This document shows, piece by piece, positions 8,573 through 17,600 of a stretch of DNA of 64,000 nt. Under the pieces are notes generated by a model. That model was given only the letters and a program-made list of their open reading frames with translations, made no database searches and was not told the origin of the DNA. The translations under genes were made by a program, and so were the position numbers. How positions within the stretch are numbered: position 1 is the stretch's first letter; every line of letters begins with the position of its first letter. The stretch is taken from NCBI GenBank assembly GCA_022828145.1, contig JAJEJA010000120.1, positions 31,422 to 95,421 on the forward strand. Direction: 5' to 3'. The stretch comes from Candidatus Poribacteria bacterium (GTDB taxonomy: Bacteria; Poribacteria; WGA-4E; WGA-3G).

Positions 8573-11500
8573 ATGAACAAGTTAAAACGCATAACCAATG
8601 TTTTGCTTGTAACGTCTTGCGTCCTATGTGGATTTGTGCTATACGGTTGCGGTGCACAAAGTTTGGGACCGCAAGAACCCCTCTTACCTACTATTGAGGG
8701 GGATTCAAAATTCTCTGATAGATTCCAATTAGAAGAAGAACCACAGTTTTTCTATGATCTATTTGGTAAAGAACTACTTGAAGGTAGTGAAGTCTATAAC
8801 TATCGCGAACGGAAGGCATTCAATCAGAATGGGGAACTCGTGGTCGGCTGGACAGGGCAGCTTGATAGTGAACGATTCTCGGCACAGTTAGACCGCACTA
8901 TCTTGACTGAAGATGCGTACCGAGGTAGATATAATGAGTTTGCTATCGGTGACCATATGCGCCTCAAACCTTCAACCCTATTTCCAAATAGATATATTCT
9001 CTACAAAACCGAATTTGATGGTTTCCGTTGGGATATATCATTTGCACAAGAACGTCACCTCTTTACGTTGATTAACTCCCGTATCTCTAATCCAGTTCAA
9101 ATAACAGAAGGTGCAGCAAGTTTGGCACCGACGCTTGGACGTAGAAACGGGTTAAATGAAGACGCAGGTGTACGTCATATCGAAAATGCACGCCTCGTCG
9201 GTTTTAGGGGACAAGGGCTCTTAGGTGATATTTTCCGCGTCGGGTTCACTTATATTAACCTACATAAAGAACACCCCGAACGTGTTGAAAACCCATTGAT
9301 GGGAACTGTTGCCAATACTCCCCCAGAAAGTATTACGGTCGTCTACAGAGATGATTCACCAGAAGACAACCATGCTTATGAAGATTTTATCAACGCTGAA
9401 GATCGTAACCAATTAGGTGAGACTGATATCCAAGGTATAGTTGAAGAAAAATTTCAGGGCGGCGTTGGTGCAGCTTTCAAGAATATGACAGTCACGGTTA
9501 CTCTCCAAAAACTTGAACCGGCATCCGAAGTCGAATTAGAAGAGGGTGAATCACCACCAGAACGCGCACTTCTACCTGAAAGAACATACCAATTTTCAGT
9601 TGGAGTTGACGAAATTCAACCTGTAAACGCTGAAGTAGATAATGTGCGTGACTCTGATGATGGACAATGGAAAATTGTTGATGGATTCAACAAGATGAAA
9701 TATGACCTTGTCTTTGCTGAACACTTTGATCCAGTTGATGGAGAACCGATTGATCCGCGCTGGGTAAAATCTGTTGTATTTGAAATGGTCGTCGCCGGCG
9801 ATTACAATATCGCTGTTATCGGATTTAGCGAAGCAAACATGGCTGAATCTGATCCCGAAATTCAGGAATGGATCAAAACCGAAGACGGACACATTCAGAT
9901 GCCTTATCGCGACATTATTGAAGCTCCCGGCAACTACGGACAATCAGAGCATTATACAAGTAATAGAGCAAGTCTTAGGAATAATCCTAACGCCTGGGAA
10001 GATGAAGGTAGACCGCGTAAAATACGGTATCAATACGGCGCAGCACGCGCAGCCGTTCTATATGGACTTGATCTGGAAGGAACCGTTGGAAATGTATTCG
10101 TCAGAGCGCACTACTCTATCAACGGAAAATACAAACAGTATCCTACTATTCCTCAAGATAAGGTCGGGTTTAGCCGCGTCACTACCGATATCGTAACCGA
10201 AGACGGTGAAGAGCCAACCGGTATCTCAATCAACGAAGATGGAATAGCTGTAGATTCTAACGGTATCCTCACCTATTCAGAAACCGAAGGAGAACGATTT
10301 GAAGCTCTACTCGGTGGAGATGGTACGGATGAAAACGGCGACGGTGAACTTGGCAGGGAAACTGCTTGGTTTGTACAACTCAAATCAAGATTCGGTAAAC
10401 TCTACCTTGAAGGTGTATTATACCACATTGATCCAGGCTACACCACTACCTATCTGAACTTCGGTTCTAACAGTGACCGAGACCAACCCTATGAACTCCC
10501 CAGAACAACGCTCTCACTTGCAGAACGTGATCCCTGGGATGTGACGAATTATGCTCTGGTGGAAGATGATGATGATGATGATGATTGGCCGGATGATGAC
10601 GACTTTGACGGTGTTTTACCGCGTGCTGATGACAGAGATCAGAACGGTATATTGGACTACCAAGAAGATTTCCTCATCTTTGAAGCCGACCCCCCCATCT
10701 TTACTGACCTGATTGACCTAAATAACAACGGGACAATCGATTCACTTGAGGATGATTTTGAACCGCAATATGAATACGGAATTGACCGTCAAGGTTACCA
10801 TATCTCGGCGGAATACGATTTACTTGATAACCTCTCTCTCCAGCTCGGATGGTTGAACGAGAGTGAAATCTCAAGTCGTAGACAAAACGATTCCAAATAT
10901 CTACACGTTACATACCAACGAGACATTCCTGATTTTGGAACAATACTATTCCAGAACAGACTCGTCTTCGCGCAAGATGATATACCTGATTATACCATCA
11001 CGTTACGGGTTGGAGAATTAGAAGAAATCCAAATTACGGATGAACTGGATTACTACAACGCACGCGTAAATACAACGACACTCCAATTCCTCTATACAGC
11101 AATTCCGAACCTTACATTGGAAACAAAACTTCTCCTTATTATACAGAATCAGTTTGAAAAGGATGAAGCAAGTGCTGTGTTCTTAGATATTGCGGAAGAT
11201 GGTGAGATGTATCTAACGGATGAACGCGTTGATTTATTAGTGCCAGATCAACAAGTCCGGACAAGTGGTCAAAGACGGGAATATCCTTTCTATCCCGATC
11301 ACGGAATAAACGCTCTTGACCCAGCAGATACCGGTTTGATCTATGATGTTGATAACTGGAAAGCGAGACGGTATCCGGACCGAAACATACGGAGCCAACA
11401 GACAATCTTCAAAGCGAAATATGAAATCGCTCTCGGTGATATAGGCTTCGTTGAAAGACTCATCGGTGAAGACCTGACGGTGACACCTATGGTCAAATAT

Positions 11501-11992
11501 ATCTGGGACCGTGGCCTTGACGGCAGGGAAAGAGCTGACGAAATACCACTCCCAAGACGACCAGATGTTGAGGAAGACCCAGGATTCTGGGCACCACCAG
11601 AAGGGATACACCCACGCTTCAACGCACCCAGTAGTGATCAAGCAATTGAATACTTACGATTCAACCGTAGAAGTCGTGAAGATGTACTCGGTGTTCGCCT
11701 CGATTATCAATTTACACAAAGAATGAACATACTTGGCGGATATCAATATAGGAAGTTCACAAACCGAGACAATGACTACAAAGCATATCTGTCATATTTC
11801 CCAGAAGATGAACCCGTCCCAATTCTATATCGACCAAACCTGCGGACACGAATCTTTGAAATTCAAGCAATCAACAGAGGTGAATGGCTCGGTTTCAATA
11901 TCGTCATTCTGGCAGGTTATCGCCGGACAACGATATTACTACAGAACACAACGAGTAATACAACATTCGTCCGAGCAATGATGGGTTTCTAA
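8573..11992 (+). CDS. Very large lipidated outer-membrane beta-barrel candidate
   Basis: 1139 residues. The lipoprotein signal ends at L-Y-G-C26. The body is rich in alternating polar/aromatic strands and N/D-rich turns (WDISFAQERHLFTLINSRI, LSLQLGWLNESEI, NILGGYQYRKF), and the terminal residue is Phe (VRAMMGF). Both are usual for outer membrane barrels. Around residues 664-680 there is a very acidic loop (seven Asp, then WPDDDDFDGV), followed by DRDQNGILDYQEDF and DLNNNGTIDSLEDD, which look like EF-hand/dockerin-type calcium loops. No TonB box or plug is recognisable. The downstream ExbB/ExbD motor makes an energised outer-membrane role conceivable but unproven. The family is not recognised. 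Confidence 0.7.
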   Translation: MNKLKRITNVLLVTSCVLCGFVLYGCGAQSLGPQEPLLPTIEGDSKFSDRFQLEEEPQFFYDLFGKELLEGSEVYNYRERKAFNQNGELVVGWTGQLDSERFSAQLDRTILTEDAYRGRYNEFAIGDHMRLKPSTLFPNRYILYKTEFDGFRWDISFAQERHLFTLINSRISNPVQITEGAASLAPTLGRRNGLNEDAGVRHIENARLVGFRGQGLLGDIFRVGFTYINLHKEHPERVENPLMGTVANTPPESITVVYRDDSPEDNHAYEDFINAEDRNQLGETDIQGIVEEKFQGGVGAAFKNMTVTVTLQKLEPASEVELEEGESPPERALLPERTYQFSVGVDEIQPVNAEVDNVRDSDDGQWKIVDGFNKMKYDLVFAEHFDPVDGEPIDPRWVKSVVFEMVVAGDYNIAVIGFSEANMAESDPEIQEWIKTEDGHIQMPYRDIIEAPGNYGQSEHYTSNRASLRNNPNAWEDEGRPRKIRYQYGAARAAVLYGLDLEGTVGNVFVRAHYSINGKYKQYPTIPQDKVGFSRVTTDIVTEDGEEPTGISINEDGIAVDSNGILTYSETEGERFEALLGGDGTDENGDGELGRETAWFVQLKSRFGKLYLEGVLYHIDPGYTTTYLNFGSNSDRDQPYELPRTTLSLAERDPWDVTNYALVEDDDDDDDWPDDDDFDGVLPRADDRDQNGILDYQEDFLIFEADPPIFTDLIDLNNNGTIDSLEDDFEPQYEYGIDRQGYHISAEYDLLDNLSLQLGWLNESEISSRRQNDSKYLHVTYQRDIPDFGTILFQNRLVFAQDDIPDYTITLRVGELEEIQITDELDYYNARVNTTTLQFLYTAIPNLTLETKLLLIIQNQFEKDEASAVFLDIAEDGEMYLTDERVDLLVPDQQVRTSGQRREYPFYPDHGINALDPADTGLIYDVDNWKARRYPDRNIRSQQTIFKAKYEIALGDIGFVERLIGEDLTVTPMVKYIWDRGLDGRERADEIPLPRRPDVEEDPGFWAPPEGIHPRFNAPSSDQAIEYLRFNRRSREDVLGVRLDYQFTQRMNILGGYQYRKFTNRDNDYKAYLSYFPEDEPVPILYRPNLRTRIFEIQAINRGEWLGFNIVILAGYRRTTILLQNTTSNTTFVRAMMGF

Positions 11993-12314
11993 ATACAATT
12001 ATGTGCCGTATGCCAATATTTCGTATACGGCACTTCTGTCACAGGTTGGCTACAAGTTTATGAACATAAGCGTAACTTCTATAACACTCAAGTGTTTAAT
12101 AAATAGAGATACGTTAGTTTATCATATATCTGCTTTCTTAAAGCAGGATACAACTAAGTGTGAAATTCAGACATTGATATTCATAGTATAGTTCCTAAAC
12201 TGATTCGCACATTTTATACCTTCATTCTGATAAGTACCTGTTTATACTTACAGAATTCAGAAATGAAAAATTACTGCCGAAATCGGCAAGTTCCCTAAAG
12301 GAGAATTAGAAATA
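11993..12314 (+). other. Intergenic gap of 322 bases; hairpin, no gene seen
   Basis: GTGCCGTAT (12003-12011) pairs perfectly with ATACGGCAC (12025-12033), 10 bases after the upstream stop; this is probably a terminator although the T-tract is weak. The remaining AT-rich sequence shows no convincing gene. A 62-codon frame at 12003 lacks a ribosome-binding site and starts within the hairpin. Confidence 0.5.
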
Positions 12315-13388
12315 ATGACTCGTTTTAGTTTAATTATGATGTTAATTGCATGCATGTTTATGTCTGTTGGCATCGTTATGGCACAAGAAGAAGATGCAGC
12401 GGATGAAACACCGATGGGTGATGACTCAGCAGTTGAAGGTGATGATTCCACCGCCGTTGACGAAACCCTAGGCGGTGACGCAACGATTAAAGGGGAAGTA
12501 ATTGATACCACTACTGATCAGAACCCAATTCCAGAAGTAACTGTTACTATCGTCGGCAGTGACGGTCAAGAGTATACTGCAACAACTGATAAAGACGGTA
12601 AGTATGAACAAACTGGACTCCAAGCTGGTCGTTACACGATTAGTTATGCTAAAGATGGATACGGTGATCGCGTCGGAAAAACAAAATTGGTCGCCGCAGG
12701 TGGTGAGATTTTTGACCGGATCAAAATGAGAGAAAGAGACAATATCTACACTTTCTTCAGGAAATTCGGTTTCGTTTTCTATCCGTTAGCTATCTGCTCA
12801 ATTGTAGCTTTGACCTTCATTATTGAAAGACTTTTCACGTTCCTCCGAAGCCGCTCAAGAATTGGAACTGAGCAGTTCATCGCAAGTATCGCTGATTCAT
12901 TGCGCAAAGAGAACATTATGGAAGCTGTCTCAACTTGTGAAGAGGCAGGAGGCCCTCTGGCAAATGTTCTAAAGGCTGGATTGCTTAGATACAGTCAAGC
13001 ACAGATCGAAGAACGGGATATCACAAAAGAGGAAATACAGGAATCTATTGAAGAAGCAAGCCTACTCGAAATTCCTGAATTAGAAAGAAACCTACCCGTA
13101 CTCGGTACAGTCGCAGTCGTATCACCGTTGTTCGGTCTACTCGGAACTGTTACAGGGATGATTACTGCGTTTACGACGATCGCTCTTGAAGGTACTGGGG
13201 ACCCGCAACAACTCGCTGAAGGTATCTCACAGGCACTGCTAACAACCGCTGGCGGTTTAACAATTGCTATTCCGTGTCTCATCTTCTTCCAACTCTTTGA
13301 TAGTTGGGTTAATAGACACATGGTTGAAATTTCTCAGGTCTCCACAGAAATCGTTAACCAGTTGATTGTAGGTGAAGCAGACGCTTAA
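12315..13388 (+). CDS. exbB: ExbB/TolQ-type proton channel with extra N-terminal carboxypeptidase-regulatory-like domain
   Basis: 357 residues, against about 230-250 for ordinary ExbB. Order: signal peptide (1-23, ending VMA), acidic linker (24-53), a carboxypeptidase-regulatory-like beta-sandwich (about 54-130: IKGEVIDTTTDQNPIPEVTV, TDKDGKYEQTGLQAGRYTI), and then the ExbB core. The core has a first membrane helix (VFYPLAICSIVALTFIIERL) and the conserved helices LPVLGTVAVVSPLFGLLGTVTGM and ISQALLTTAGGLTIAIPCLIFF. ExbB pentamers use the proton gradient with ExbD to power TonB-type systems. AAAGGAG precedes the start. Two exbD genes follow; no tonB is present. The extra domain would sit in the periplasm. 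Confidence 0.92.
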   Translation: MTRFSLIMMLIACMFMSVGIVMAQEEDAADETPMGDDSAVEGDDSTAVDETLGGDATIKGEVIDTTTDQNPIPEVTVTIVGSDGQEYTATTDKDGKYEQTGLQAGRYTISYAKDGYGDRVGKTKLVAAGGEIFDRIKMRERDNIYTFFRKFGFVFYPLAICSIVALTFIIERLFTFLRSRSRIGTEQFIASIADSLRKENIMEAVSTCEEAGGPLANVLKAGLLRYSQAQIEERDITKEEIQESIEEASLLEIPELERNLPVLGTVAVVSPLFGLLGTVTGMITAFTTIALEGTGDPQQLAEGISQALLTTAGGLTIAIPCLIFFQLFDSWVNRHMVEISQVSTEIVNQLIVGEADA

Positions 13389-13401
13389 TTAGGGAACGGT
13401 T

Positions 13402-13420
13402 GGGTGTTTATAAAACACCC
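13402..13420 (+). terminator. Intercistronic hairpin between exbB and exbD
   Basis: GGGTGTTT (13402-13409) pairs perfectly with AAACACCC (13413-13420) around a 3-base loop, followed by TCTTTCC. It looks like a partial terminator or stability hairpin that could lower exbD expression relative to exbB. Confidence 0.55.
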
Positions 13421-13448
13421 TCTTTCCACTACATAAGGGAGAATCGAA

Positions 13449-13898
13449 ATGCAACAACTTGGTGAAGCCAAATTGAGTCTCATGGCAACGCGAATACGAG
13501 AACGCAAACCACCGACACTCAGTATGGCACCTATGATCGATTGTGTGTTCCTGCTCCTGATTTTCTTCATGGTATCTACAACGTTTACACCAATGCCGGG
13601 GATACGAGTACAACTTCCGCCTCCTGGTGAACCGTCACAGGATAAGCCGAAAGGACTCATCGTAAAAATCGACAATCCGACTGGTAATCTAAAAACGGGT
13701 ACTATGTTGTTGAACGGTGAGGTCGTACAACTTGGAGACATGTTTGCACGACTCTTTAACGCACCTGAAGACCAGAAATCGATGCTTATTATCCAAGCAC
13801 AACGAGAAGTCTTCCACGAACAGATCGTTGAAGTCATGGATACAGCGAAAGATGCAGGTATTGATAAAATTGGATTCGCGATCGCCGCGCGTGAATGA
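13449..13898 (+). CDS. exbD: ExbD/TolR-type motor protein (first copy)
   Basis: 149 residues. A short cytoplasmic N-terminus with basic residues (ATRIRERKPP) precedes the single membrane helix MAPMIDCVFLLLIFFMVSTTF. The Asp in P-M-I-D is the conserved proton-carrying residue. The periplasmic part is a typical ExbD domain (GLIVKIDNPTGNL, MLIIQAQREVFHEQIVEVMDTAKDAGIDKIGFAI). The ribosome-binding site GGGAG precedes the ATG. It lies 60 bases after exbB and 48 bases before a second, diverged exbD, a common tandem arrangement in which the two ExbD-like chains may form heterodimers. Confidence 0.92.
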   Translation: MQQLGEAKLSLMATRIRERKPPTLSMAPMIDCVFLLLIFFMVSTTFTPMPGIRVQLPPPGEPSQDKPKGLIVKIDNPTGNLKTGTMLLNGEVVQLGDMFARLFNAPEDQKSMLIIQAQREVFHEQIVEVMDTAKDAGIDKIGFAIAARE

Positions 13899-13946
13899 CG
13901 CCGGCAATCTTAACACGGTTCAAACCGTAATTAAAGGAGAATGCAC

Positions 13947-14420
13947 ATGGCTCTCCAAATGTCAAGAAGACGGAATACTGGTAGTGACGACGATATACCT
14001 ATGGCACCAATGATTGATTGTGTGTTCCTGTTACTCATTTTCTTCATGGTTTCTGCTATTATGAGGGTTCCACCACCATTTAGTGTCACTCTACCAGATT
14101 CCACGACTGAGCATGAATTTCCAAGAAAGAAGTATAACCTGTTTATCAGCAGTGACGATAAAATCGCAATTGATGACCGTGAACTGTTTACCCTGGAAGA
14201 AGTAGGACTCTTCATATCTGCTCACGAACATCAAATTAGCACTTTAATCATAAAGGCTGATAAACTCGCTAAACACGGACGGGTGATTGACGTAGTTGAA
14301 CGGGCAAAAATGAGTTCAGCGAAACCTGAAGGACTTGAGGTTGCATTTGCCGTTGCTGAAGACGAGAGTGGCGGTAGTAGCAGTATCGGCAGTAGTCCAA
14401 CACCTGCGCCAAGTGAGTAA
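13947..14420 (+). CDS. exbD: ExbD/TolR-type motor protein (second copy)
   Basis: About 157 residues. ATG 13947 is chosen over ATG 13941 because GGAG (13936-13939) lies 7 bases before it but only 1 base before the other. The membrane helix MAPMIDCVFLLLIFFMVSAIM keeps the conserved Asp. The periplasmic domain (NLFISSDDKIAIDDRELFTLEEVG, TLIIKADKLAKHGRVIDVVERAK) is complete. A Ser/Gly/Pro-rich tail ends the protein. The helix is almost identical to that of the first copy while the periplasmic domains differ clearly, which suggests two specialised partners for one ExbB. The operon ends at a strong terminator. Confidence 0.92.
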   Translation: MALQMSRRRNTGSDDDIPMAPMIDCVFLLLIFFMVSAIMRVPPPFSVTLPDSTTEHEFPRKKYNLFISSDDKIAIDDRELFTLEEVGLFISAHEHQISTLIIKADKLAKHGRVIDVVERAKMSSAKPEGLEVAFAVAEDESGGSSSIGSSPTPAPSE

Positions 14421-14457
14421 AGAACAGGTTCAACTAAAAGTTATTTTGAACTCACCT

Positions 14458-14491
14458 AACAATAAGGGCAGCAAACGCTGCCCTTATTGTT
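14458..14491 (+). terminator. Terminator of the exbB-exbD-exbD operon
   Basis: AACAATAAGGGCAGC (14458-14472) and GCTGCCCTTATTGTT (14477-14491) form a perfect 15-bp stem with an AAAC loop, 38 bases after the stop. T-rich sequence follows. Because the stem contains AATAA/TTATT it could also stop transcripts arriving from the opposite side. Confidence 0.85.
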
Positions 14492-14529
14492 GTTTATAGT
14501 AGATATAGTGAAATCTATAATTAATTTTA

Positions 14530-14572
14530 CACCTCTGGTAGGTGCGGTTTCCTAACCGCACTACCAGAGGTG
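14530..14572. repeat. Dispersed palindrome (GTAGGTGCGGTT family)
   Basis: A long hairpin, CACCTCTGGTAGGTGCGGTT / AACCGCAC(T)ACCAGAGGTG with a TCCT loop and one unpaired base. Its 24-base core is identical to the centre of the element at 126-249. It lies between convergent transcription units (exbD and gltB). Confidence 0.7.
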
Positions 14573-14615
14573 TTCACATATTTTTATATTTTACTACAAG
14601 TAAATACAGAAAAGA

Positions 14616-17600
14616 CTATTTCTTTTTTCGAGGTGTTCTACGGACACGCCGAGTGGGTTCAGGAGGCGGAGGCGGAGGCGGTGTAACAACCTTCCAGAAA
14701 AGCGGTAAGTATGTATCCCAATCGGTGAGAACTTGCTGTGCACGATAACTTTCAGTCAACTCAAGATGTTTCTGTATGAGGCCCACCAATGTATCCTCGT
14801 CAACTTCGTCGCTTATCCTTTCTAACTTTATTATTTGTGGATTGATCCTTGTATCAAACTGTTCGTTTTCGTCAAGCACGTAGGCGATACCACCTGTCAT
14901 ACCAGCACCGAAGTTCCGTCCCGTTTCTCCTAAAATCACCACAGTGCCACCCGTCATATATTCACATCCGTGGTCTCCCACTCCTTCTACAACGGTAGTA
15001 GCACCACTGTTCCGAACACAGAAACGTTCACCTGCTCTACCCGCAGCAAATAGGAATCCATTTGTCGCACCATATAGCACAGTATTCCCAATAATCGTAT
15101 TTTCATGCGGTTCAAAACGAGCGTCAGGAGAAGGTTTAATCACAAGTTCACCACCTGCCATGCCTTTTCCGACATAGTCATTCGCCTCACCTGTTAGAAC
15201 AAGTTGGATACCACTGATACAGAAGGCACCAAAACTCTGTCCAGCACTCCCCGTAAAATAGCATCGGATGGTTTCCTTTGGCAACGGTGTATCTCCATGC
15301 CGATAGGCGATTTCGCCAGATAACTTAGCACCTACTGTCCGATGTGTATTACGGATAGGATATGAAAGTTGTATCGGTTCTTTGTCAGCAATTGCTGTCT
15401 CAGCATCTTGCAATATTTGGTCATCTAAAGGTGTATCAACCCGGTCATTGCGTTCCTGTAGGTGATATCGTGGTCTATTTCCCGTTGGATCAGCAGGGGT
15501 AAGAATCTCACCTAAATCCAGCGTAGATGCCTTTGGATATTCTGTTAAGTCAGCCAATTCTAACAATTCTGGACGTCCAATCACATCGTTTAAAGAACGA
15601 TGACCGAGGTTTGCTAAAAGTGCCCGGACTTCATTCGCTACGCCGAGCATAAAATTGACGACCATTTCAGGTGTACCGGGATATTTAGCTCGCAATGCGG
15701 GGTCTTGTGTCGCTACACCGACAGGACATGTATTCAAATGGCATTGACGGGCCATTATACAACCTGTTGCTACCATAGCAGTCGTACCGAATCCGTACTC
15801 TTCAGCACCTAACATCGCAGCAATGACGATATCTCGTCCTGACCGCATACCACCATCAACTCTCAACACGACACGATCGCGTAGATCATTTTCTACCAAC
15901 CGATGCTGTGTTTCTGCAAGACCGAGCTCCCACGGAGTACCCGCGTTTTTGATAGAACTTAGCGGTGACGCACCAGTACCTCCTTCATGACCACTAATCT
16001 GGATCACATCGGCGTACCCTTTAGCAACACCTGATGCAATAGTACCGATGAGAAATTCAGACACAAGCTTCACTGCGACTTTCGCTCTCGGATTAACTTG
16101 CTTGAGATCGTAAATCAATTGTGCCAGGTCTTCAATCGAATATATGTCGTGATGGGGTGGTGGAGAGATTAAAGGCACACCAGGAATGGAGTGTCGAAGC
16201 TTAGCAATTTCCAGCGTCACTTTATGCCCAGGGATCTGTCCACCTTCTCCCGGTTTTGATCCCTGCGCCATCTTGATCTCTAATTCTTTTGCTGAAGCGA
16301 GGTATTGCGGTGTAACGCCAAAACGTCCAGAGGCAACCTGCTTTATTGCACTGGAGGCAAGATCTCCATTCGGCTGTTGAACAAAACGACCACTGTCTTC
16401 ACCGCCCTCGCCGCTCCCTGACTTAGCACCGAGACGGTTCATCGCAATCGCTAAGGTTTCGTGTGTTTCACGACTTAACGCCCCAAAAGACATGCTGCCT
16501 GTGGTAAAACGGCGAACGATATCCTCCGCGGGTTCTACATCATCTATTGAGATCGGTGTGCCGGCTTTAAAAGCAAGTAAATCTCTTAGACTGAAAGGTT
16601 CACCCTCTTCAACAGCCTCAACATATTCCGTATAGTCTTCAGTTTCACCACTCTTAACAAACTTGTGCATCGCTTTGAAAACTGTCGGATTAAAAGCGTG
16701 AAATTCACCGTGTCTACGAAATCTGAAATAGCCTGCTTCCTGGAGAGATCGTTTTTCGTCTTGTCCGCCAAAAGCTTTGGTATGGAAATGTAGTGTTTCT
16801 GCAGCGATGTGTTCAAAACCGATACCACTTAGACGTGATGGTGTTCCAGTAAAACATTTTTCAATAACGGATGCGTTGATGCCAATTGCCTCAAAGATCT
16901 GGGCACCGCGGTAACTTGAGACCGTGGAAATACCCATCTTCGCCATAATCTTCAAAATACCCTTCTCAACCGCTTCCCTATAGTTATCTATTGCCTGTTC
17001 AGTTGTAAATTCCTCAAATTCTCCATTCTCAGCGAGTTGAACAATTGTGGAGAATGCAAGGTAGGGATTGATAGCATCGGCACCATAACCGAGTAGTACT
17101 GCATAGTGATGTTCTTCACGAGGGTCTCCCGCTTCCGCTATTAGACTCACCTGCCGTCTTTTACCTTCCCGAATGAGATGGTGGTGTACTGCACCAATTG
17201 CCAGCAGCATGGGAATAGGCGCGAATTCGGCATTGACACCTATATCACTTAAAACCAGAAGTGTATTACCAGCATTAACTGCTTCTAAGACCTTTTCACA
17301 CAAACTCTCAAGAGCATTTTCCAATCCCTGCTTACCGGAAGCAACAGGAAAACAGACAGGAATCGTCTCAAGCTTAAACTCAGATAAGTTCTGAGTTCGC
17401 AGCGCTTCTAACGCTTCATTTGTCAAAATAGGTGTTTTCAGACGAATTAAATGTGCATGCTTCTCAGTTTCTGTGAGTAAACTGTGACGCCTGCCGAGAT
17501 AAGTCGTCAGGGACATGACCATGCGCTCCCGGAGTGAATCAATCGCAGGATTGGTAACTTGGGCAAATAACTGTTTGAAATAGTGATAGAGCAAACGTGG

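Noticed and set aside
9774..10196. A 140-codon second frame inside the 1139-residue gene
   Set aside because: Overlaps a long, continuous coding frame in the same direction and has no independent signals.
12003..12191. A 62-codon frame after the large barrel gene
   Set aside because: It starts inside the terminator-like hairpin, lacks a ribosome-binding site and has no recognisable features.
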